From the NCBI RefSeq assembly GCF_900177345.1, contig NZ_FWZT01000004.1, positions 186,001 through 250,000 of the forward strand: DNA of 64,000 nt. The letters are read 5' to 3'. This stretch comes from Pseudobacteriovorax antillogorgiicola. Its GTDB lineage: Bacteria; Bdellovibrionota_B; Oligoflexia; Oligoflexales; Oligoflexaceae. The notes beneath the pieces were generated by a model. The model worked only from the letters and a program-made list of their open reading frames with translations. It was not told where the DNA came from and did not search any database. Shown in pieces: positions 35,566-43,098 of the stretch; position 1 is the first letter of the stretch, and the number at the start of each line of letters is the position of its first letter. The position numbers and the translations under genes are program-made.

Positions 35566-35594
35566 AAGAGGGGGGATAGCCCCCTCTTTTTTTA
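35566..35594 (+). terminator. Intrinsic terminator of the metalloprotease operon
   Basis: AAGAGGGGG and CCCCCTCTT pair around a short loop, followed by an uninterrupted T run (35587-35593). This is the clearest intrinsic terminator in the window. Confidence 0.85.
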
Positions 35595-35603
35595 TGGATT
35601 TTT

Positions 35604-36299
35604 ATGATAGTGCCCTGTTCAAACGAAGACATCCCAATTTTAAAAGAAACCAAAGACCTAATAGCCATCCAGAAACCATCAGGCTACTTAGTCCACCGCT
35701 CACCACTCGACCAGGAAAAAGAACGCCTCATCCTCCAGCTCCTCAGACGCAAACTAGGCTACCACCTCTATCCAGTCCATCGGCTCGATAAACCCACGTC
35801 GGGAGTCTTAGTCCTGGCAAAGAGCTCCGAAGCAGCGAGTGAAATGGGAGAACTGTTCCGATCCCATCAGGTAAAAAAGATCTATCATGCCCTAGTCAGA
35901 GGCTGGCTAGCTGAACCACTGCTATTAGACTACCCTTTAAAGCATCCAGACACTGGTGCAATTCAAGAGTGTCAGACTAGGTTTGAAACGGTTGCAGAAT
36001 ATACTTTGCCATTCCCCATCGATCGATTTCCCGAGGCTCGCTATAGCCTTTTGCAGATCGAGCCCAAACATGGTCGTCGCCATCAGATCCGTCGGCATTT
36101 GAAGCACCTCGGGCATCCTATCATCGGAGATACCAAGTATGGCAAAGGAAATCATAATCGTCTCTTCCGCGATCAATTGGGTTGGCAGCGGCTTTTACTT
36201 CACTGTTCTGAACTATCGTTTCCTTGGCAGGGGCAAGAGCTTACGATTACTTCTTACGATCAAAAAGAGTCTTGGCATCGCTCCCTATCGCAGTTCTGA
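35604..36299 (+). CDS. truC: tRNA pseudouridine(65) synthase TruC
   Basis: 231 residues of the RluA/TruC family, which converts uridine 65 in certain tRNAs to pseudouridine. Catalytic D62 is in VHRLDKPTSGVLV. The N-terminal AIQKPSGYLVHRS, the YHALVRGWL strand, PKHGRRHQIRRHLKHLGHPIIGD and RLLLHCSEL all follow the E. coli TruC pattern closely, including the short N-terminus without an S4 domain. It begins only 10 bases after the terminator T run, so its promoter would overlap the terminator or it depends on readthrough. The first 150 bases are unusually C/A-rich compared with neighbours. Confidence 0.93.
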   Translation: MIVPCSNEDIPILKETKDLIAIQKPSGYLVHRSPLDQEKERLILQLLRRKLGYHLYPVHRLDKPTSGVLVLAKSSEAASEMGELFRSHQVKKIYHALVRGWLAEPLLLDYPLKHPDTGAIQECQTRFETVAEYTLPFPIDRFPEARYSLLQIEPKHGRRHQIRRHLKHLGHPIIGDTKYGKGNHNRLFRDQLGWQRLLLHCSELSFPWQGQELTITSYDQKESWHRSLSQF

Positions 36300-36384
36300 A
36301 AAAGGCTTCCGTTTCTAGCTGGTGATCTATAAGACAAGTTGTTAGAGTTCCTCCTGAACAATCCAATCTAGAAACAAGGAGATT

Positions 36385-36876
36385 ATGATGAAAGCCAGTG
36401 CTGATGTCTGCGATGCTCTTGGAGAAAAGGCCCATGTATTGCCACTTTCGTGGCAGTCTTTTGGTAAGTTGAAAGGAGCCGTGGGCCCAGTGGCCACGGT
36501 CAAGGCTCCTGAAGATAATACCTTAGTCCGTGAAGCCCTTGAAAAGCCTGGGTTTGGCCGAGTATTGGTCGTTGATGGTGATGAAAGCCTGCGCTGCGCG
36601 TTACTTGGGGGTAATCTTGCGGAGCTGGCAGCTACTAATAGTTGGGCTGGTGTTGTGGTGGCCGGCGCGGTGCGAGACCATGACGAGCTGATTCGCACTC
36701 CCATTGGAATCTTTGCCCTAGGGACCTGCCCAAGAAAATCGCTCAAACGTGGATTAGGTGAGCATGATGCAGCAATTCGTATTGGAGGCGTTGCAATCGC
36801 CCCAGGGGACCATATTGTTGCCGATGCGGATGGTGTGGTGGTCGTAGCTAAGTCCCATTGGGAAAGCTTGCCATGA
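36385..36876 (+). CDS. rraA: RraA-family protein
   Basis: 163 residues of the RraA/HMG-aldolase-like fold: STADVCDALG-like start (KASADVCDALGEK), then PVATVKAPEDN, VLVVDGDESLRCALLGGNLAE, 'WAGVVVAGAVRDHDELIRTPIGIFALG', and a final GDHIVADADGVVVV. GNLAE plus VRD matches the conserved active-site region. Proteobacterial RraA binds RNase E and lowers its activity; other members cleave 4-hydroxy-4-methyl-2-oxoglutarate. The length and the lack of a pathway neighbour fit RraA, but aldolase activity cannot be excluded. A strong AAGGAG precedes two consecutive ATGs. Confidence 0.88.
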   Translation: MMKASADVCDALGEKAHVLPLSWQSFGKLKGAVGPVATVKAPEDNTLVREALEKPGFGRVLVVDGDESLRCALLGGNLAELAATNSWAGVVVAGAVRDHDELIRTPIGIFALGTCPRKSLKRGLGEHDAAIRIGGVAIAPGDHIVADADGVVVVAKSHWESLP

Positions 36877-36982
36877 TCTGTTTGATACATTGTTTCTCTA
36901 GCTAGTGGAGCTTGCGGCTGAACCTAAAATGCCCTATATCTGGTGTCCCAATGACAGCAACCAGAGGCGAGGGTGCGTAAAG

Positions 36983-38041
36983 ATGCGCGGTTTGGAGAGT
37001 TTAGGAGCTTCTTTTCCATTTATGGTCGGGCCAATGGTCGGCCTTTCTCATGTAGCATTTCGTGAGCTAATCCGGTCTTTTACCCCAGCAAATCTGGATA
37101 TCAAACTTTTCTCCGAAATGCTTTCCACTTTGAGGCTACCCAGCGAGCGCCTTGATCTTTCCGAAGAGTTGCAGATCACCAAGCGAGATCGAGGCAGTAT
37201 GATTCCCCAGATTCTCGGCAATGAGGAGTGGTATATCGAGCGCAGTTTAAGAAAGCTCGATCACCTCGAACCTTGGGGTATTGATATTAATATGGGCTGC
37301 CCTGTAAAGCGGACCCTTCGCCACAACTGGGGAGTTCGTCTGATGGGCGACGAAGACTATGCTGCTCGTGTTGTGGAAACCACTCGCCGCCATTATCAGG
37401 GGCCTCTTAGCGTGAAGATGCGCTGTGGTCTCAAGAAAGAAGATCCTGCCTACATCGATTCGTTTACTGCCAAATTGGAAGCTGCCGGTGCAGATTGGAT
37501 CACCATCCATGCTCGCCTCCAAGCTGAAAAGCATCGTGGTGACGCCAACTGGTCGGCCTTAACTAGCGTCAAAAAAGCTCGTAAGATTCCCGTGGTCGGC
37601 AATGGGGATATCCAGACTAGCAGCGATGCAATCGATATGATTGAGAAATATGGCCTTGACGGAGCTATGATCGGTCGCGCTGCTACAGCTAGGCCTTGGA
37701 TTCTTTGGCAAATCGCCCACGATTTAGGGCTAGAGTTGGAGGCACCAGAGGGCTTTAGTTCCCCAGTTCCCCCTAGAAGCCGGGAAGATGAGGGGATGGC
37801 CTATCTGATGGCTGTTGAGCGATTTATTGCCCTGGTGGATAAGCACTTCGAGAATGAAACAAAGAAAGTGCGGAAAATTAGATTCTTTGTGACCCACTCT
37901 CATCGCTGGCTCACCTTTGGTCACTCCTTTTACTCGCGGTGCATGAAGGCAAAGTCTATCGAAGCCCTGGCGGATACCGTTCGCCGATACCGAGAAACTG
38001 TTAGCAGCTTTCCAATGAGTGAACGGATTAATCTCCTTTGA
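36983..38041 (+). CDS. tRNA-dihydrouridine synthase (DusB/DusC-like)
   Basis: About 352 residues. An FMN-binding TIM barrel of the Dus family: FMVGPMVGLSHVAFREL at the start, GIDINMGCPVKR with the catalytic cysteine, LSVKMRCG, ITIHARLQAEKHRGDANW, VVGNGDIQTSSDA and GAMIGRAATARPWI. A C-terminal helical domain (about 240-350) recognises tRNA. It reduces uridine to dihydrouridine in tRNA D-loops using NADPH. The subgroup is uncertain, as the GCPV-x-x-T region is intermediate. I chose the ATG at 36983 (GAGG ten bases upstream); an ATG at 36905 would add 26 residues not typical of the family. Confidence 0.9.
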   Translation: MRGLESLGASFPFMVGPMVGLSHVAFRELIRSFTPANLDIKLFSEMLSTLRLPSERLDLSEELQITKRDRGSMIPQILGNEEWYIERSLRKLDHLEPWGIDINMGCPVKRTLRHNWGVRLMGDEDYAARVVETTRRHYQGPLSVKMRCGLKKEDPAYIDSFTAKLEAAGADWITIHARLQAEKHRGDANWSALTSVKKARKIPVVGNGDIQTSSDAIDMIEKYGLDGAMIGRAATARPWILWQIAHDLGLELEAPEGFSSPVPPRSREDEGMAYLMAVERFIALVDKHFENETKKVRKIRFFVTHSHRWLTFGHSFYSRCMKAKSIEALADTVRRYRETVSSFPMSERINLL

Positions 38042-38153
38042 TTCCATTTATACTCATTGGCCCAGAAATTGTTGCGCGAATCTTACCTAGTCGCAGCAGA
38101 CCCCTCTAAGCGGATAAGAATTTTAAGCATTTAGAATTTCCTTTGGCTGAACC

Positions 38154-38181
38154 TTGACAAGCCGCAGATGGAAATTACCTT
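38154..38181 (+). promoter_or_regulatory. Probable promoter of the hsp20 gene
   Basis: A perfect TTGACA (38154-38159) preceded by CC, a 16-base spacer and TACCTT (38176-38181). CCTTGACA also resembles the -35 of heat-shock sigma32 promoters, but no CCCCAT -10 follows, so vegetative sigma is preferred. No CIRCE element is visible. Confidence 0.5.
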
Positions 38182-38216
38182 TTACACAGATGCAAGACAT
38201 GTAAAGGAGAAATGCA

Positions 38217-38636
38217 ATGTTACCATCTGTTTTTTACCGAGACTTAGACAAAGTTCCCTCTTTATTTGGGACTTCGCTTTTAAACGATCTTATTGAAGGA
38301 GGTCACCAGGCAGCTCTAAGACCTGCAGTTGATATTGGAGAAACTGAAGATGCATTTTTAATCAAAGCATCTCTACCTGGCATCAAGTCAGATCAGATCG
38401 ATATCAAACTGGATAAGGATAAGCTGATCTTGGAAACAAAGTTAGAAGATTCTAAGGAAGAGTCTTCTGAGAATTGGTTTCGCAAGGAAATTCATGCAGG
38501 ACAGTATCGCAGGGTCTTTACCCTACCTGATACGATCAAGCGGGATGCCATAGATGCGAAACTTGACGAGGGTCTGCTCACGATTGTTTTACCAAAAGGC
38601 GAGGAGCATCAGCCTAAAACGATTAAAATCTCATAG
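38217..38636 (+). CDS. Hsp20-family small heat-shock protein
   Basis: 139 residues. After a short N-terminal arm comes the alpha-crystallin domain (about 38-130): PAVDIGETEDAFLIKASLPG, DKLILETKLED, 'WFRKEIHAGQYRRVFTLPD' and the GLLTIVLPK strand, followed by a short tail ending KTIKIS with the I-x-I anchor motif. It is an ATP-independent holdase that keeps unfolded proteins soluble. AAAGGAG precedes the ATG, and a TTGACA promoter and a terminator bracket the gene, so it is monocistronic. Confidence 0.95.
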   Translation: MLPSVFYRDLDKVPSLFGTSLLNDLIEGGHQAALRPAVDIGETEDAFLIKASLPGIKSDQIDIKLDKDKLILETKLEDSKEESSENWFRKEIHAGQYRRVFTLPDTIKRDAIDAKLDEGLLTIVLPKGEEHQPKTIKIS

Positions 38637-38640
38637 CTAC

Positions 38641-38668
38641 AAGGGAGCGTCCTGCTCCCTTTAATTCT
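38641..38668 (+). terminator. Terminator of hsp20
   Basis: AAGGGAGC (38641-38648), 5-base loop, GCTCCCTT (38654-38661), then TAATTC. It starts 5 bases past the stop codon. Confidence 0.7.
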
Positions 38669-38797
38669 ATAGTCCTATGAGTTTCTCGCCAAAATGCTTA
38701 AATCCATAGATTCCCGCAGTCCCTGACTTCGAGATGGTTACTTTCCGGTTTTGAGAACACATCTTTAAAAAAACACCATTGACCCCGGTTTATCTCT

Positions 38798-38819
38798 AAT
38801 GATAATGAATCTCATAATT
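38798..38819 (+). promoter_or_regulatory. Fur-box-like site upstream of the YceI/cytochrome block
   Basis: The segment from 38801 matches the E. coli Fur consensus GATAATGATAATCATTATC at 14 of 19 positions, with the first eight bases identical. It lies 128 bases upstream of the YceI-like gene. Fur use in this organism is assumed, not shown. Nothing else is evident in the 310-base gap 38637-38946. Confidence 0.5.
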
Positions 38820-38946
38820 AATATTTTGGATTCGGTCATGATCTAAGCTTCTCATCTGAGTTGACGGCACCATGTTCTTGCCGGTGCTTAGATCTTTCAG
38901 GCTTTGTTTTTGGGAATTTGATACCATTTTAAGTAAAGGATCTCTG

Positions 38947-39513
38947 ATGCGTTCAACTCTAGCAATAACTGCGATTTTAGGCTGTAGTTCTGTTTTAATT
39001 GCCAATCAAATCGAAGAAGCTCCTCTAAACCTCTGGCAAATTACTTATAAGGCTGTTACATCCTACGCAGATGGCTACACTATCGAGGGGCAAAGCTCAC
39101 AGTTTCAAGGCAAATTCCAATATACCGATGGTGTCCTGCAACATATCGAGGGAACTGTAGAGCCAGAAGCCTTGAGTTCGGGGCTGAAGGTTCGCGATGA
39201 AAGTATCCTAGAAATTGTGTTCACAGATCGCGATGGCTCCATTCCAGACTTGCAGTGGCGCTCCAAAGAAGCAACCACCTGTAATTTATCGGAAGGTTTT
39301 TGGGTTTGTGAAGTTGACGGAGAGTTTAAAATTAGAAGAGAGTGGCAGGATCTGCCTCTAATCGTATACATCTCCGATTATCAGGGGCGAACCTGGGTTC
39401 ATGCTGAGGCGTCACTCAAACTATCCAGCTATCAGTTCTACGAAAATGCCTCTGATGATACCATTAAAGTCGCAGACGAAGTCTCGTTTGTCATTGATCT
39501 TCTAGGCGACTGA
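38947..39513 (+). CDS. YceI-like periplasmic protein
   Basis: 188 residues. A signal peptide (about 1-20; MRSTLAITAILGCSSVLIANQ) is followed by a beta-barrel-like domain reminiscent of the YceI lipocalin fold: FQGKFQYTDGVLQHIEGTVEPEAL, then SGLKVRDESILEIVF, where YceI usually has TGxxxRDxH. YceI proteins bind isoprenoid or other lipophilic molecules, and many lie beside cytochromes. Here the metal-like RDxH His is not kept, so the assignment is tentative. The start at 38947 has AAAGGA upstream. It is convergent with the monohaem lipoprotein (2-base gap) and preceded by a Fur-like site. Confidence 0.6.
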   Translation: MRSTLAITAILGCSSVLIANQIEEAPLNLWQITYKAVTSYADGYTIEGQSSQFQGKFQYTDGVLQHIEGTVEPEALSSGLKVRDESILEIVFTDRDGSIPDLQWRSKEATTCNLSEGFWVCEVDGEFKIRREWQDLPLIVYISDYQGRTWVHAEASLKLSSYQFYENASDDTIKVADEVSFVIDLLGD

Positions 39514-39515
39514 TT

Positions 39516-40517
39516 TCATAGATTATCGTCACTGATCACAAAAATCTCGCTTAAGCTTAAGTTGTGAGAGGCTTGAACCCCTTTTCGTTCGATAGTGTGG
39601 GATTGATCTTGATAGTTGATGGCTATCTTGAAATCGTAGAAATGTCCGGGAATCAGATATAGGTCTGATTGAAACAGAAGTCCTTTAAGGGGTAGAGCTT
39701 GGGCTTTCTCAGCTAACCTAAAACTAGGTTGGTAGTGAAGAGTTACTTGGGCATTGGATATGGGGGTCTGCTGATTGAGATTGAGATCGGGTAGGGCTCC
39801 CTCTTCAATCCAAGCTAAGATCCTTGAGGAGTCTTCGGAACTAAGTTTTTTCAGCTCTTTCGGAGGCATGTGCTGGCCTTCGATCACAGTTGCTAGCTTC
39901 TTTAATATATCCATATTCGTTTCCCGACTTTGAGAAAAAGGAAACGTTTGCAGGTTGATCGGAGAGTTTACGCGGTGACACACTACGCAGTTGTAGGTGT
40001 CGAGCACATCTTCGATTTGATGGAACCGAAGCCCTTCCCGTTGATCGTCAGTGCTTAGCTCAGAAACAAGAGCGAGACTTGCTCTAATTTGAGCCTGGCT
40101 TTGATCAGGTTCTATATTTTGGAGAGTCACTGTATGAAGATTTAAACTTTCCCCGGGCTCGATCCTAATGTCGGTTTCATATTTTCCTAGAGCACGCTCA
40201 TCATTGCTGATGACTGTGATTACTATGCGCTTTAATCCAATGCTAGGTGGAGTGAAGCTAATTTCTGTACTTTCTAAATCATGATAAGAAACCCATTGAG
40301 GATATTCTATAATGGAACCACTCTGGTCAAAACTGTGAAGCCTGACTTCCAAAATTTCCTCGCCAGTTAAATCTAATTGCGAATGGCTTGCAACCTGAAA
40401 CTTTAGTGGTAAGCGGTGTTCGCTAGGCGCTATGGTTTTTGATTGTAGGCAAGAGATGATATTTGAGACGAGAAAAATAGGAATAAATGAAATCAATCGA
40501 TAGCGCTTGACTTTCAT
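39516..40517 (-). CDS. Monohaem cytochrome c lipoprotein
   Basis: 333 residues. Signal with lipobox NIISC (Cys about 23). An N-terminal beta-sandwich-like region (about 35-165) precedes one haem site, NCVVCHRVNSP, with a likely distal Met in GQHMPPKEL 56 residues later, as in small class I-like cytochromes. A further beta region (about 255-333) closes the protein. It should be an anchored periplasmic or surface electron carrier. It is divergent from the dihaem cytochrome at 40595; on its strand TTGTCA, 17 bases and TATTTA precede it as a possible promoter. The start has an ideal AAGGAG. Confidence 0.8.
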   Translation of the reverse strand: MKVKRYRLISFIPIFLVSNIISCLQSKTIAPSEHRLPLKFQVASHSQLDLTGEEILEVRLHSFDQSGSIIEYPQWVSYHDLESTEISFTPPSIGLKRIVITVISNDERALGKYETDIRIEPGESLNLHTVTLQNIEPDQSQAQIRASLALVSELSTDDQREGLRFHQIEDVLDTYNCVVCHRVNSPINLQTFPFSQSRETNMDILKKLATVIEGQHMPPKELKKLSSEDSSRILAWIEEGALPDLNLNQQTPISNAQVTLHYQPSFRLAEKAQALPLKGLLFQSDLYLIPGHFYDFKIAINYQDQSHTIERKGVQASHNLSLSEIFVISDDNL

Positions 40518-40594
40518 GAGGCACTCCTTCAAAAGAATGTTTATCACTAAATAACGATCACATCTCCCTTTGACAAGAAGTATTTGAGACTCCC

Positions 40595-41263
40595 ATGAGA
40601 CTTTGTGATTTCTTTATTCCCAAACTGCATGCCCTTGTACTGCTTGTAGATGTTTCTCTACCTAGCACAGGCTTTGGTCAGTTACCTACACCGCCGACAC
40701 CATTGCCGCCAGTACCGCAACCACCAAGTCCCCCTACGCCCGAGCCGCCGACGCCAGATCCTAACCCTCCGGCTGATGAGGTTCATGGTTACGATCTATA
40801 TTTAGAGCAATGTGCTCTATGTCATGGCACGGACGGCGAGGGAACTGACCGTGGTTATCCTATCATTCTATTGCCAAAGGCCTACGCAACTGAGGTGATT
40901 CGACAAGGTCGTTCGGGTAACGATGAATTTAAGATTCCTATGCCTGCCTACGATGATGAAACCATCTCAGACTATCAGTTGGCTCAAATGTATGAGGCAA
41001 TTTATAAACCTCTATCCGCAAAAACAGGAAAAAGCCTTTACCTCACGTACTGTAGTAACTGTCATGGCTTAGAGGGTGAGGGAGGAATGAGTAAAAGGCC
41101 TGTGTCAACGAAACTGGATCAATTTAAAACGTTCATCCGTCAAGGCGCTGGGAGGCAAGACTACCTCAATCGAAATCTGTATATGCCGCGTTGGAATGCA
41201 AGGCAAATTTCAGATGACGATATTCAGCTCATGATTCAATACATCAAAGGTGAAAACTCTTGA
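40595..41263 (+). CDS. Dihaem cytochrome c with proline-rich N-terminal linker
   Basis: 222 residues. A signal peptide (about 1-28) is followed by a stretch dominated by Pro (about 30-62, repeating PPTP/PPSP). Two class I cytochrome c domains follow: haem 1 in CALCHGTDGEGTDRG with Met in IPMPAYDD, haem 2 in CSNCHGLEGEGGMS with Met in LYMPRWNARQIS. The stiff Pro linker would hold the haems away from a membrane or partner. It is closely related to the cytochrome at 44408. The next gene starts within its stop codon (TTGA overlap), so it is translationally coupled to the cytochrome-barrel protein. It should carry electrons in the periplasm. Confidence 0.9.
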   Translation: MRLCDFFIPKLHALVLLVDVSLPSTGFGQLPTPPTPLPPVPQPPSPPTPEPPTPDPNPPADEVHGYDLYLEQCALCHGTDGEGTDRGYPIILLPKAYATEVIRQGRSGNDEFKIPMPAYDDETISDYQLAQMYEAIYKPLSAKTGKSLYLTYCSNCHGLEGEGGMSKRPVSTKLDQFKTFIRQGAGRQDYLNRNLYMPRWNARQISDDDIQLMIQYIKGENS

Positions 41264-42645
41264 GACACTTTTTTGCCTGCATATTGATCTTAATTTGCCC
41301 AAATATTTTAGCTGAACCATGGCTAGGAACCCGGTATGCCCAGAACTGTGCTGGTTGCCATGCTCCAGGTCGTATCAATCTGCCGCCTATTGATCGGCGA
41401 TGTACACTATCCTGTCAAGGTTGTCACATCAGTCCCTCGGGAGGAGGCATGAGAAACCAGTATGGCCGTTGGAACGGGAATCGCTGGTTGACTATGTTTA
41501 GGTCGAAGTCACTACGAAGTAAGCCACTACCTAAAAGTTTTCCTGAACAGACCTACAACTTAGATACAGATGTGTTGCAGGAACTCATCACTACAGATGA
41601 CCTACATCCTGAGCAAATCTACGACCGTCGTGATCGTCGCGAGCATGTGACCGCGGCCCATCGGCGGCAGTTCGAAATGAATATTCCAAAGGATGATCCC
41701 TATTACTATCTTGGCAACTCTGTAATTGATGGTGGCATTGATCTAAGATATCTAAGCCTAAAAAGGGAACGGGCTCAAAAATCGTTTTTGATGAATATGG
41801 ATTTTGGAGTTCGATATCGACCATATCATCGGCATCTGAACTTAGTCTACGAATCCCGATTCTTAGGGAGCCCAGACGACCAAAGCCCAGAAGAATCATT
41901 GAATCGGCAAACGCTACGTTCGCTCTATATATTGTTTGATGACTTACCCTACAATACCTTTCTCCAGTACGGTTATTTTCTGCCACTGTTTGGCAATTAT
42001 ACATCTGATCATACTAGCCTGCCACAGCAGATGTTTTCATCGGCTATAACCGGCAGCCCTCAAGGTGCCTATGGGATTAGTTTTAAGGCTTTGAGCTTAG
42101 GTACAGCACCAAACGTACCATTTGCCAATGTCCATGGTTTTTCCCAGGTGAAGGATGGCGATCAAATTTATCGACATAAAGGATATGCTCTCAATATTGG
42201 CTTAAGATTCGTTACTTTGGGTGGGACTGTCAACTATTCGTTTTGGCGATCTGATTTGGAGCATGCCAATGGTGATGAATCAGATCTTGCTATGCATTCA
42301 CTTAATCTGGCAATGCAGCTAGGTTTTAATCGAGTTTACCTATCTTTTGAGGGTTTGGTGATCGAAAAAGATAGCTCTTTTGAATTTATTCGAATCAGTC
42401 TTCAAAATTATCAAGCCCGTGTGCGCCTGTGGCGCGAGTCTTATCTTGAACTGGATTATTCTCAAGCCAATGGGGGAGCTGACCTTCAACCAGGAAAAAC
42501 CACACAAGTTAGCCATGGACTCAGAGCGTTCCTCTTGCCAGGGGTGGACTGGAGCCTTAAAGTCGTTCACGATCGTTTCGAGGGAGAATCGCAGCCAGTC
42601 ATATACGAACGCACCTTGTTGAGTCATATTCACCTCTACTTGTAA
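41260..42645 (+). CDS. Cytochrome c-outer membrane beta-barrel fusion protein
   Basis: 461 residues. A signal peptide (1-18, ending ILAE) leads straight to two haem motifs, NCAGCHAPG and SCQGCHISPSGGGMRNQYGRW. After a linker with Arg/Asp-rich sequence (about 100-145), residues 150-461 show 14-16 alternating strands (FLMNMDFGVRYRPY, HLNLVYESRFLG, YALNIGLRFVTLGG and so on), ending LLSHIHLYL, a barrel C-terminus. The layout matches the principle of Cyc2-type fused porin-cytochromes, in which a haem plugs a barrel and moves electrons across the outer membrane, but it has two haem motifs and is not an evident Cyc2 homologue. A TTG start overlaps the upstream stop; AAAGGTG lies eight bases before it. 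Confidence 0.82.
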   Translation: MRHFFACILILICPNILAEPWLGTRYAQNCAGCHAPGRINLPPIDRRCTLSCQGCHISPSGGGMRNQYGRWNGNRWLTMFRSKSLRSKPLPKSFPEQTYNLDTDVLQELITTDDLHPEQIYDRRDRREHVTAAHRRQFEMNIPKDDPYYYLGNSVIDGGIDLRYLSLKRERAQKSFLMNMDFGVRYRPYHRHLNLVYESRFLGSPDDQSPEESLNRQTLRSLYILFDDLPYNTFLQYGYFLPLFGNYTSDHTSLPQQMFSSAITGSPQGAYGISFKALSLGTAPNVPFANVHGFSQVKDGDQIYRHKGYALNIGLRFVTLGGTVNYSFWRSDLEHANGDESDLAMHSLNLAMQLGFNRVYLSFEGLVIEKDSSFEFIRISLQNYQARVRLWRESYLELDYSQANGGADLQPGKTTQVSHGLRAFLLPGVDWSLKVVHDRFEGESQPVIYERTLLSHIHLYL

Positions 42646-42650
42646 GGATT

Positions 42651-43055
42651 ATGATGCTTCGACTTTACTTTTTTTTGGGCCTGATCTCATTCGCATGTGG
42701 TTATTCAGACTACGAACGAGTAGTTTATCCACAAGCTTCGCCACAGGAACTAGCGGGAGATACAACTTGTGCTCTATCATTTGCAGCCTACGATTACCTG
42801 GTAAAAGACGCTATTGCAATGTCGTGTACGAGTGGATGTCATGAACTGGGTGGAATCGGTGAGGCTGCCCTAAAGTTTACAGGCGATACCCAGGATGACA
42901 GCACTTTGCTTTTGGATTGGCTTCGCACTCAAGAAAATTTGTTCTTAGACAAGGCTACGGGCCGTATTGATCATTTGGGAGGCCCTGCATTAGATGCTAT
43001 GGGTGAGCAAGATATGCTGAATTTTAAGAATATTCAGGACTATTGTCGTACATAA
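42651..43055 (+). CDS. Small lipoprotein with a CX3CH haem-like motif
   Basis: 134 residues. Signal with lipobox ISFAC (Cys about 16). The mature part has two spaced cysteines: TTCALSF and MSCTSGCHELGG. The latter is CX3CH, one residue longer than canonical CXXCH; such variants can carry haem c in a few systems. Alternatively, C-x3-C is a disulfide. A later KFTGDTQDD and GEQDMLNFKNIQDYC complete it, with the general look of the cytochrome lipoproteins that pair with 'DTYNCVVCH' proteins. It starts 5 bases after the fusion protein and ends the three-gene operon, so it probably serves the same conduit. Confidence 0.65.
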   Translation: MMLRLYFFLGLISFACGYSDYERVVYPQASPQELAGDTTCALSFAAYDYLVKDAIAMSCTSGCHELGGIGEAALKFTGDTQDDSTLLLDWLRTQENLFLDKATGRIDHLGGPALDAMGEQDMLNFKNIQDYCRT

Positions 43056-43064
43056 ATAAGGGGA

Positions 43065-43095
43065 GTAAAGTTCCATGCAGATCATGGAGCTTTAC
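43065..43095. terminator. Hairpin between convergent cytochrome and esterase genes
   Basis: GTAAAG-T-TCCATG (43065-43077) pairs with CATGGA-G-CTTTAC (43083-43095) with one T/G pair: 13 pairs and a 5-base loop. It lies right after the cytochrome operon stop and 3 bases from the esterase stop, so it can serve both. Confidence 0.7.
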
Positions 43096-43098
43096 GAT

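Noticed and set aside
36342-36890. 182-codon minus-strand ORF opposite rraA
   Set aside because: Low-complexity Ser/Thr/Pro shadow of a clear RraA frame.
38154-38200. Sigma32 heat-shock promoter for hsp20
   Set aside because: Only the -35-like CCTTGACA fits; no CCCCAT-type -10 at 13-15 bases.
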